64,000 nt of DNA from Tubiluchus corallicola (taxonomy: Eukaryota; Priapulida; Priapulimorpha; Priapulimorphida; Tubiluchidae): NCBI GenBank assembly GCA_030141605.1, contig JAQGDQ010000575.1, positions 73,229 through 137,228 on the forward strand, given 5' to 3'. The notes beneath the pieces are model-generated. The model was not told the origin of the DNA. It ran no database searches and saw nothing but the letters and a program-made list of their open reading frames with translations. Both the position numbers and the translations under genes were made by a program. This document shows positions 31,704-41,592 of the stretch, piece by piece (position 1 is the stretch's first letter; the number at the start of each line of letters is the position of its first letter).

Positions 31704-33029
31704 ACACAAGTGCTATATACTGCAACAAATTCAAAACAAAAAGAACCAGCAAAAATGAAGGTGCTGTAAAGATAGCTATCTTAAGCAGCCGATATGTAAA
31801 CTAAACTGTACCATATTCCTTAGTTAAGATATCACTCAAACGTACTTTGTTTAACACTTACCCCGATGGTTCAATTTGTTTCCATCCAATGCACAAGCTT
31901 GCCACTGTCTGATGATCCTAAACCTAAGTCAGTAAGTGCCTCGCCAGCAGCTGAATACTGGTGGGATCAAGGTTAGAGCGTTTTTAAGCAGGCTTATAAA
32001 TAAACTGTTGCTTCTTACCGAGTGGTTTCTGGATTCAGTTGGTTTTATTTGCAAACTCCCCTCATAATGACAGAATGGGGGCATTTGAACCCACACTGTG
32101 AAGCTGCGAATGGCAAAGAAGTTGTTATGTGTGATGACCTAGCAAGTAACACCATTGTTGCGATGGGACAACATTGTTCTTATTATTGTTGTTGTTGTCA
32201 TTATAATCCAAGTAAATTGCAATTGTGTACGAGTTTAGAGAGTTTTTTATTGGTAATCATCAGTTAAAAATGAAGGCAAAACTTTTAAAGAAAATGCCAA
32301 CTATCGAACAATATTCACTGAATTTTAATGCGCATTTAAAAATACTGAAATTCCCACATAACATACGCGCATAAAAAGTTTTGCTTGAAATTTAAATCAT
32401 TTTTATCTACCACCAAACGAATCTCGCTGCGGGTATGTTTGAAAAAATGACGTAAGCTGGTAACCAGCACGAAAGTAAGAAAGCTTCTGCAGTTCACATA
32501 GAAATTTCGCTATTGTAGCTTCTTAAATATTTGTGCTTAACTTTGTTATTGCAAAAATTGGTCTCCAGATAAACTAGTGACAACTTCAAAATGCTCATAT
32601 TCTTTAATCCACAGGATTATATCTCAAAAGGCGTAAGTACTATAGGCAATAATTATTTGTAAAAACGAGTTCTGCCAGCTCACAGAATACAAAATTGCCG
32701 GCTGGTATTAATAATCTCTCGTTTAACGTTTTGGATTGTTTATAGTTAGTAATAGTAACTGCTGCTGCAGAAAGTTTGTATAAGCACATGGCAAATCAGT
32801 GCTTATATTGCACGGTAACTCAATGACGCCATTTTTCGTTGCAAATGAACGCGCCTACGTGTGAAGTGATCGTGACTTTAAAGTGATTTTACTAATTACG
32901 TGAAACTTTCCAACATTTTCCTCAAATATCAAAATAAGCTCTACTTTCTGAGAACCTTGGCTTTTGCTTTAAAATCAATGAATAACTGTAGAGTACAATT
33001 AAGTTCAAAAATTCATAGAGTTCTCCCCC

Positions 33030-33077
33030 CTCTCTCTCCCTCTCTCTCTCTCTCTCCCTCTCTTTCTCTCTCTCCCT

Positions 33078-33128
<51 letters not shown>
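33030..33128. repeat. (CT)n microsatellite downstream of CE4
   Basis: Counterpart of the compound repeat at 24721-25182; no TA part here. Confidence 0.95.
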
Positions 33129-33332
33129 CTCTCTCTCTCGCGTCTCCTTTGAAAGAACACTTAAGACCACTGTGAAATTAAATCCAATGCGCCTATATGA
33201 TGATATAAATTTAATTTGACTAGACAATGAGATACACAAACTACCATAAGCTTCTTCTTTTTCTGCACTTTATCTTGTGCAATTATTTTTGCAAAAAACT
33301 AATTTCATGTATAATTTGCCCAAGAAAGTCCA

Positions 33333-33338
33333 TTTATT
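33333..33338 (-). terminator. Polyadenylation signal of CE4
   Basis: AATAAA on the minus strand, 37 bp beyond the CE4 stop codon. Confidence 0.6.
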
Positions 33339-33374
33339 AGTGCTTTCGCAAGTTCACAGTCTCTGAATTGATAT

Positions 33375-36300
33375 TTATCCAAGAGTCCTGGTACCCAGAG
33401 GCGGGCAGTCCTTTGAGTCTAAAAATAAATAATGAGTCTAAAAATAAATAATTGCACAACAATGTTTGGCAAGTATGCTGTAAAAATATTCACAACATCA
33501 ACAACATTGGGCATTCAAGTCCAAAGTTTAGTTTACAATTACTGCCACAAGATCTGTTAAGTTTCAGTCAGTCCAAAATGTAAAATAACGTTTAAATCTT
33601 TGAAGCCGAATTCACGAAACTCATGGCAGTTCTGGTAATATAATTAAGCTGTAATTATAATGTAAAAATAAGTTTTGCAAAAAATAGATAGACTATATTA
33701 ATAGGCAAATATTAAAGGTAAAAAGCTTCAATCAGAAAGATTTTTGACGCTTTTTGGAACAAATGTTTTATAAAATTAAGAGGCACTGCGGCTGGTAAGC
33801 AAATGGATGAGCGACCACCAAATAGTATTCTTGTGTAGTTTGCTGAGGTCCTTCAGTTATTTTGCTAGGCGGAGATGTATCCAAATGCAGCAAACACAAT
33901 TTTGCCGGTTCAGTGTTTTGATTCAGAAGATTTTTCTTACCAAGTAACTGATTATAATAAACGCTTTATTTCACAAACATAAATACAAGTACGGTTAACA
34001 AATCACACACTTAAATAAACAACGCACAGAGGAACACGTTCCTACAAATACAGGGCTATTTTTAAGCATGTGTTTAAGCAAGTAATCGGGTTCTAATTCT
34101 GTCTACCCACTTAATAGGAAATGGTAACTGGCCTTAGACTACGGCCAAATCACGTTGAAAACACCGGTTCTCGCCTAATCACCGAAGTTAAGCAACGTAG
34201 CGCCTGGTTAGTACTTGGATGGGTGACCACCTAGGAATGTCAGGTGCTGTAGGCTTGCGGGATGCCCACACTGTATCTCGACACTAGGCGGAGGAGCTGC
34301 ACAAGCAGCCAATGGCTAGAGGGCGGAGGTGGTCAAGTGACCCAACGGCCATGTGTAGAGGAGTAAACCTTCCAAATCAGGAGAGGAGCCCCGAAGGCGG
34401 ACCAGTAGTGCAGCATGCTCACTGACTCCAGCAGCTCCTGTGGCCAACCTGGTTCCAAACGTATCGTTCCGCTTTCCTTTGAACTACACCAGGGAGGAAG
34501 AGAGGGGGTTCCGGTTGTCTGGGCAACTCAGGATCTCCATACACCTTGCCCAGGTATGCGCCCTGGAGGCGTTCAAGGAACGCACTGCTCAGCCACAGTC
34601 GACGCTGCAGCTCCATCAATGTGATCAATAACTGACTCTCTTGGCGCACACTTCCGAGACAGAAGGATGCCAACAACAAACAAGCCTTGTTTAGGGCAAT
34701 TTGTTTCAACAAAACCCTAGGGTCGGATGCAGAGACGAAGGGGAGAGCAGAAAGGAAAGTGAAAGGATTACATACCAATCATTGTTTGTATCTCATGTAC
34801 AATCTTGCTGAGGAAATCACACCTCTTTGTCATAGAGCCACCTTCTTTCACCTCAAATTCATCACCAATGTTGAGGTACATTCGTTCTTCTGTTGTAAAC
34901 TCTGGCCACCACGCTGTATCCATAGCGCCACCTTCATTAGGATTTCTGAGACAAAACAACGCTCAATTAGTAGACACATTTTGACTATACAGTGGGCGTT
35001 CATTATTATTATTCAATTGTTGATGCTTTTTGGTATTATTGTTGAAACTATTGTCTTCTGCTGCAGTAACTGTTGTTGCTGCTACTGTAGCTGTTGATGT
35101 TTCTGTTGCTGTCATTCGTGGTTGATGTCTCTGTTGTTGTCATTCGTGGTTGATGTCTATGTTGCTGTCACTCGTGGTTGATGTCTCTGTTGCTGTCATT
35201 CGTGGTTGATGTCTCTGTTGCTGTCACTCGTGGTTGATGTCTATGTTGCTGTCACTCGTGGTTGATGTCTATGTTGCTGTCATTCGTGGTTGATGTCTAT
35301 GTTGCTGTCATTCGTGGTTGATGTCTCTGTTGTTGTCATTCGTGGTTGATGTCTCTATTGTTGTCATTCGTGGTTGATGTCTCTGTTGTTGTCATTCTTG
35401 GTTGATGTCTCTGTTGCTGTCACTCGTGGTTGATGTCTCTGTTGTTGTCGATGTCGTTGTTAGCGACGTTATTGTTTTTTCTTACTGTCACTATGCTGTT
35501 GCTGCAGTTTCTCTTTTTGTTCTTGTTGCTGTTGCTGCTGCTGCTTTTGCTATCTTTGATTGCATTTTCATCCTTCAGTTATTTAAAGTTGATTAGAGAA
35601 TTTTAAACAGATCAACTTGCTAAGTAAAATAGTAACAATGTAATTTCACTACTATTCATGAGTGAAATAGCTACAGTGTCATCCCAATGATCACATACAT
35701 CCATTGAAGGATGGCTTGACTAGTTGACCTTCTTGGTCTTTCGCCATCCTATTTCGATTCTGATAATTAAATACATTTACTTGCCTCAGTTATATCATGA
35801 ATATGGAAATAAATGCACGTCTTGAATTGAATTGAATTTACTATCCGACGTCCTTTAACTAATGAATACAGATTTCCTTTTTAATACACTGATGTATTAT
35901 GGTACTTTCACACGGTATAGTCTGTACTGTTACTCAAAAAAGTTTTTTGTTCTCCAAACTCACCCATTTTTTGCAAAATTATGGAAGTACGTCATCAAGG
36001 ATTTGCTGATAGTTCTTTCATAATCGGTAAAGTTAGCTGTGGTGATAAGAGGCGATCCTAACATAAAGTCCAAATCGTCTCCATGTGCTACTCCAAACCA
36101 CTCTGGCCAGTGTGTACCAACTGGCGGATGGTCAAACGTGTACCAGTAAACATGACCACCTCTGTCAGACCAGCGTTCAGCAAACTCCAAAGAAGGGCAG
36201 ATAAAGTAATAGTCACTGTAAAAGTTTGAAAGTGCCTTGATACACTGTTCATCGCCATAGGGATATTCGATATATGTATGAGCTACAATTTTCTGTACTA

Positions 36301-37462
36301 TTTCATCTTTATAAAACTCACTGATGGCAGTGACGTATTCGGTGTCGCTGCAGTTGGGATCGTGGTTTGTTGGTAGCAGCTTCAGCCCAGTTGTTAAATG
36401 AAACACAGAACCCTCATCTTTTGTTAAGGAAATAATAACAGGAATTTCAACATTTGCTTCGTCAATGGCGCTCTCTGGTGGCAATATCAGGAACTCACCA
36501 TCAAGAGTTGGGACCATTCCTCTGCCATGCATGCCACCAGGCTTTGGCACTGTGTACTGCAAAATGTTTATTGCCGAGGCATTGGCTTCTCTCATACAAG
36601 ACATGTCAACAATGTGGTCTTCCACACATCCCAGTGAGTCGGCAATGCTTGTAGAAACCGCAAGGGCGTCCTCGGGTTTTTCATAACACCAGTTGTCCTT
36701 CCATTCATTTGGGGCTCCGCTTTGCATGATAGCTGAAGAAAATAACCCTTTACTAAGGGAAGAGATGAGATGGTAACCCACACTTGCTCCTCCAGCACTG
36801 AATCCCTCAATAGCAATCCTGTTTTTATCCCCACCAAAAGCTTCAATATTATCGTGCACCCACTGAAGTGCCATAACCTGGTCAAACAAGCCTTGATTTC
36901 CTGGTGATTCCGTGTTGTTTAGAAACATGAAACCAAATGGACCAAGTCTATAGTTGATGGTGACTATGATTGTGTTTGCAAAGGACGGATTAATGGTTCC
37001 ATCTATCAACTTCATACTCGCTGCTCCAGCCACGAAGCCACCACCATGAATAAGGACAACCGTTGGTAGACCTTTAGCATCTTGTGGAGCAAACACGTTC
37101 AAGTAGAGACAGTCTTCACTTACTTTAGTAGTGAGATCATATTTATCTGTTGTCTTTAGCTCCTCTCCCCAGTTCTCATACAAATCCTGAAACTGGAAAC
37201 AAGAATTGTGTGGCGTTGTCGCCTGTTTTCTTCCTTTCCATGGCTTTACAGGCAATGGTCTGGCAAATCTGAAGTTACCAACTGGAGGCTCTGCAAAAGG
37301 AATTCCTAGGAACGTACGAATTCTTTTATCAAGCACTTCTTGCACAAAGCCTTGTACTCGACCTGTGGTTGTCTTGACAACTGGTCTTTTTTCCAATTCA
37401 CTTGCTGAGGCTAAGGAAAGAAAGCAGCTGACGAGGCAAACTTGTAGAACGAACCTTTGCAT
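33375..37462 (-). CDS. CE4: secreted carboxylesterase
   Basis: Tandem copy of CE3. Coding exons 35964-37462, 34776-34945 and 33375-33418; GT..AG borders and phases agree (570 aa). Catalytic Ser in GFSAGG, Glu in TKDEGSVF, His in GVAHGDD and the HGGGF oxyanion loop are intact. The last exon stops after KDCPPLGTRTLG, so a secreted product is predicted. Differences from CE3 are few and partly clustered in the signal peptide (MQRFVLQVCLV against MQRFVLLIWLV). A complete 5S-headed SINE lies about 55 bp upstream of the ATG-bearing exon, probably in the 5' UTR intron or promoter. Substrate unknown. Confidence 0.87.
34137..34676 (+). mobile_element. 5S rRNA-headed SINE, copy in CE4 intron 2
   Basis: Orthologous to the copy at 26254 (same position in CE intron 2). 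The 5S part is 34137-34256 with GAAGTTAAGCAACGTAGCGC and ACTTGGATGGGTGACC; the body follows. Differs from the CE3 copy by scattered substitutions only. Confidence 0.85.
35080..35460. repeat. 28-bp minisatellite, about 13 copies, CE4 intron 1
   Basis: Head-to-tail units of GTTGCTGTCATTCGTGGTTG plus ATGTCTCT/ATGTCTAT. The unit has grown as a simple array here, unlike the higher-order form in CE3. Confidence 0.93.
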
Positions 37463-37504
37463 GGTGGAGATTCTGCTAAAGCAAAGAAAAACACGTTATT
37501 TTTT

Positions 37505-38051
37505 TATACATTACATATCTACGGCCATATCACGTTGAAAACACCGGTTCTCTTCTGATCACCGAAGTTAAGCAACGTAGCGGCAGGTTAGTACTTGGAT
37601 GGGTGACCGCCTAGGAATACCAGGTGCTGTAGACTTGCGGGATACCCACACTGTATCTCGACACTAGGTGGAGGAGCTGCACAAGCAGCCAACGGCTAGA
37701 GGGTGGAGGAGATCAAGTGACCCAACGGCCATGTGTAGAGGAGTAAACCTTCCAAATTAGGAGTGGAGCCCCGAAGGCAGACAAGTGCAGCATGCTCACT
37801 GACTCCGGCAGCTCCTGCAGCCGATCTGGTGCCAAACATATCGCTCCGCTTTCCTTTGGACTACACCAGGGAGGAAGAGAGGAGGTTCCTGTTGTCTGGG
37901 CAACTCAGGATACACCTTGCCCAGGCAGTGCGCCCTGGAGAGGCCACTCCAGTGGTTCAAGGAGCTCCATCAATGTGATCAATAACTAACTCTCTTGGCG
38001 CACACTCCATTGACTTCCGAGACAGAAGGATGACAACAAGTATACATTACA
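37505..38051 (+). mobile_element. Complete 5S rRNA-headed SINE with 11-bp target duplication
   Basis: TATACATTACA at 37505-37515 and 38041-38051 flank an insert of about 525 bp. It starts with a 5S-like domain (37518-37636: GAAGTTAAGCAACGTAGCGG, ACTTGGATGGGTGACC) and continues with the shared SINE body (GGAGTAAACCTTCC, GGAGCTCCATCAATGTGATC) to a GACAACAAG end. The 5S domain supplies an internal pol III promoter. The body here has internal deletions relative to the copies at 26254 and 34137. Flanking duplications make retroposition the clear mechanism. Confidence 0.92.
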
Positions 38052-38201
38052 CGTTCAGTCCTCATAAATGAGGTTTTCAGTACGAAGAATTAAAAAATTA
38101 AAAATATTCAATATAAAAAATAAAGTATCCTAATTAATATTACATAAAAGAACGGTTGTAAAGCTTGATTAGAGTTGAAAACAAAATTAGATACATTGTA
38201 A

Positions 38202-38405
38202 CTAACCACTATTTATAAGTAATTCAATGAGTTTCTTTTTAAATATTTCAAATTTTATAATTTTACTTAATTCAATTTTGATTGCATGTTGATAGTAATG
38301 CTGGCTTGTACTAACTATAAACCGTCTTGTACCAGTATTAGATTTTACAGTTGGAATAAAAAGCAAATTTGACTGTTTAGTGGTACGACAGATCATATTA
38401 CAGTT
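38202..38405 (-). pseudogene. LINE C-terminal fragment (segment D copy)
   Basis: Same fragment as 29991-30190: FIPTVKSNTGTRRFIVST then KKLIELLINSG. CR1/L2-like C-terminus; nothing upstream. Confidence 0.6.
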
Positions 38406-38426
38406 GAAATTTAGCTGATTATAGAT

Positions 38427-38490
38427 GTACGATATACTTGATAGATTATATCCTCGATATACGATATAGATTATAGATATACTTGATAGA
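38427..38490. other. Filler DNA at a deletion junction
   Basis: Segment C has about 900 bp here (30222-31125) that D lacks. In its place D has about 60 bp in which ATATACTTGATAGATT occurs twice around GATATACGATATAGATTATAG, a repetitive patch not found at that place in C. Confidence 0.75.
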
Positions 38491-38539
38491 TTGTCTGATT
38501 TACGTATTTGTTTCATGATCTTCCCTTTTTTACTATTCA

Positions 38540-38760
38540 TAGTGCAACTAGACATTGTTGCAACTAGAGATAGTGCAACTAGATATTGTTGCAACTAGAG
38601 ATAATGCAACTAGATATTGTTGCAACTAGAGATAGTGTAACTAGATATTGTTGCAACTAGAGATAATGCAACTAGATATTGTTGCAACTAGAGATAGTGC
38701 AACTAGATATCGTTGCAACTGGAGATAGTGCAACTAGATATTGCTGCAACTAGAGATAGT
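38540..38760. repeat. 31-bp hairpin minisatellite, about 7 copies
   Basis: Same unit as 31173-31703 with fewer copies; includes variants with ATAATGCAAC. Confidence 0.95.
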
Positions 38761-39477
38761 ACGCAAGTGCTATATACTGTAACAAATTCAAAACAAAAAG
38801 AACCAGAAAAAATGAAGGTGCTGTAAAGATAGCTATCTTAAGCAGCCAATATGAAACTAAACTGTACCATATTCCTTAGTTAAGATATCACAGAAAAACG
38901 TACTTTGTTTAACACTTACCCCGATGGTTCAATTTGTTTCCATCCAATGCACAAGCTTGCCACAGTCTGATGATCCTAAACCTAAGTCTGTAAGTGCCTG
39001 GCCAGCAGCTGAATACTGGTGGGATCAAGGTTAAAGCGTTTTTAAGTAGGTTTATAAATAAACTGTTGCTTCTTACCGAGTGGTTTCTGGATTCAGTTGG
39101 TTTTACTTGCAAACTCCCCTCATAATGACAGAATGGGGGCATTTGAGCCCACACTGTGAAGCTGCGAATGGCAAAGAAGTTGTAAGTGTGTGATGACCTA
39201 GCAAGTGTTCCATTGTTGCGATGGGACAACATTGTTCTTATTATTGTTGTTGTGAATAGGAGACTGTTTGAGAGAATGCTTGTTTGTGTAATGTGAAGAG
39301 ATTGGGCGAAATTACAAGAGTAAAAGTTGTCTATTTCGTCATTGGGGGAAAGTCTAAAATTTAGCATATTGATAGCATGTCGGGGGGAGAAATTCTAACT
39401 GCCATTTTTATTTCTTACACGTCTCTAGATTATGATAGCCCTTGCCACATGGCAGCTTAGTACTGGTATGGGCCTAT

Positions 39478-39650
39478 TTGGTTGCTTATGTAATGAGCAG
39501 ATTAAACAATTACTTGTGATGTATTAGAAACACTAAAAAAAACTGGTTTCTACAAAGTCATTATTAATTACATATATTTGCATAGCGCTTATATTGAAGC
39601 AGGCTGCTTAACTGCTTGTTGTGTAATATCTTGCACATACTTGTTATGTG
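39478..39650 (-). repeat. Dispersed repeat R3, inverted copy
   Basis: Reverse complement matches 23572-23727 (TATAAGCGCTATGCAAATA; AGTGTTTCTAATACATCAC). Confidence 0.7.
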
Positions 39651-40227
39651 GCACTTATATAAAAGCTGTGCTCAGTAACTGCCTGTGGTGTGTTATAAAA
39701 AGCGCCCTTTACATGAATATGAAAATATACACATTTTATGAGGAGAATAAGAATTTTTTCTAAAATGTGACTCCCTGTAACTTTGGTGCCCTAGGCTATA
39801 GCCCAGTTAGCCTGTTGGTTAATACGCCCGTGGGTATCAGATAATCAGGACTGAACTGCGTCATGATCTTCATCGTCATGCTTATGTGGTTATGCATTAA
39901 AGGAAGACAGGATGATTTTTTATAACCTGTTCTATATTAAAGAAAGGTAAAAAAATATGCTTTCTACCACCAATAATAATACAAAATGGTTTCTGATAAG
40001 TAATAGCTTAAAAACTTAACTATCGGATAGCAAACGCAGTAAGTGATGACGTAAAAACTGAACGTGGTTTTAACAGCCGAAATAGTCCACAAGAGTATTG
40101 AGCGAATGTGAAAATTGAAATGCAATGCTACTGCCACAAAAATGACTGTGATATACCCAAAAACTGGGCAAATTTATGCTCAAAAATCAAAATTCCAAGT
40201 TTACCGTTTACCAGAATTTACGAGCAA

Positions 40228-40515
40228 GTGGTTTGTTCTAGTGTTAACGAATCCGCCTTCCGTCTGGGAGGTCGTCAGTTCGATACAGCAGCTGGGTCAT
40301 ACCAAAGACTTTAAAAATGGTACTAGCTGCTGCCCTACCTGGCGCGTGGTATTTAGGGTAAAGTGGGGTAATAATAATCTCTGTTATGTAGTTGTAGTTT
40401 GCTATTTACAGTCGGCGATAATAGCTCTTTGAGCTAATGTTAATTGTTTATCCAAAATCCGACTTTAAATAAAGATTATGATTATTATTTGATGATAATA
40501 ATTATTATTATCACC
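40228..40515 (+). mobile_element. tRNA-derived SINE (same family as 53766-54026)
   Basis: tRNA-like head with TTCTAGTGTTAACG (A box, decayed) and CAGTTCGATAC (B box, decayed). The body has GGTCATACCAAAGACTTTA, GGTATTTAGGGTAAA and GCGATAATAGCTCTTTGAGC, then a tail AATAAAGATTATGATTATT. The body resembles, from memory, V-domain SINEs such as RUDI; not verified. Confidence 0.8.
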
Positions 40516-40560
40516 AGAAACGAACTGAGAGGTACCTGCTTTTTGCGGTAGACATTTCGA

Positions 40561-40744
40561 AAATGCAGGCGCTGTGTCCATCTAACTAGCGAATGCAGGC
40601 GTTGTCTCCATCTAACTAGCGAATGCAGGCGTTGTGTCCACGTAACTAGCGAATGCAGGCGTTGTGTCCATCTAACTAGCGAATGCAGGCGTTGTGTCCA
40701 TCTAACTAGCGAATGCAGGCGCAGTGTCCATCGAACTAGCGAAT
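40561..40744. repeat. 30-bp minisatellite, six copies
   Basis: Units GAATGCAGGCGTTGTGTCCA plus TCTAACTAGC, nearly identical. Confidence 0.95.
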
Positions 40745-41592
40745 GGCAAAATCTAATAATTCTTTAAACATGTATTTATTTTGTTCAGAAAAAAGATTTA
40801 CAATATTACATGTCATATTTGTAAGAGAAGTAAAATGAAATAGTCCATTAGGACAGAAGGATTTGCCTGTTTTAAGAAAACATTTTTTTACGTAAGTTAC
40901 TCTTAAAAAATAACTATGTTCTCTTTCAATATTTTATGCGTTTGATTATTATATCTATAATTTATAAATTTTGTCCTGTTTTTCTTTAAACTGGGAATCA
41001 AAATTTCCCTGATTCAAGCTCATGTTTAAGGCCTCTCGGTTTTTCATATTTCTAACGTTCAACTAACTTTTTTTTTCAAAAAAGGCCTCTCATACTTTTG
41101 GAGTGACGTCTGAAAAATGATAAATAAATAATTATAAAAAACGGATAAATTAACCAGCCATATACACAGGTTACATCTAAATCTTATATTTCATGAGAGA
41201 TAACGTAGCTCTCAATTTATTGTGGGTTGTGAAACCCAGCTTGAGTTTATTGTTTTCATGAAATAAATCCAACTTTAAATAAAATTTCTATTTATCTATC
41301 TATGTAACATATTCACAAATTAATTCGGACATCTTAAATATTTCATTTTCAATTCGTCACTATGGCCTAAGCCCTAAATAATGCTTCATAAATAAACTCA
41401 GTATGTAAAACATGACAATGAACAATACAAGTTCCGCCACGCACAGCCTGGCAATCACACATGTGAAAACAGTTCTTTCTAATTCGATAGGACTTCTAAG
41501 ATTAATACTCATAAAGAATCTGTGTTGAACCAATTTAGTGAAATTAGTCGACACGTTTTTGGATCTTTCGTGGTTAAGACTTTCTTGCAGCT

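Larger units (their letters stand above)
32199..39253. repeat. Duplicated segment D (tandem partner of C)
   Basis: Starts directly where C ends and follows the same order to ATTGTTCTTATTATTG near 39253. It is about 1.2 kb shorter than C, because of a roughly 900-bp deletion, a shorter CT/TA tract and fewer 31-bp repeats, partly offset by the complete third SINE. Contains CE4. Confidence 0.9.
39890..40950 (+). repeat. Dispersed repeat R2, interrupted by a SINE and a minisatellite
   Basis: Matches R1 (20130-20700) in three blocks: 39890-40215, about 40510-40590 and 40745-40950. The first gap is filled by a tRNA-derived SINE (40228-40515) and the second by the 30-bp array (40561-40744), whose unit contains CATCTAACTAGC from R1's own sequence. 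So the array grew from R2 itself, while the SINE was inserted into it. Confidence 0.7.

Noticed and set aside
38909-39367. 152-codon minus-strand open frame near the end of segment D
   Set aside because: Not kept open in segment C, no recognisable domain, no splice context.
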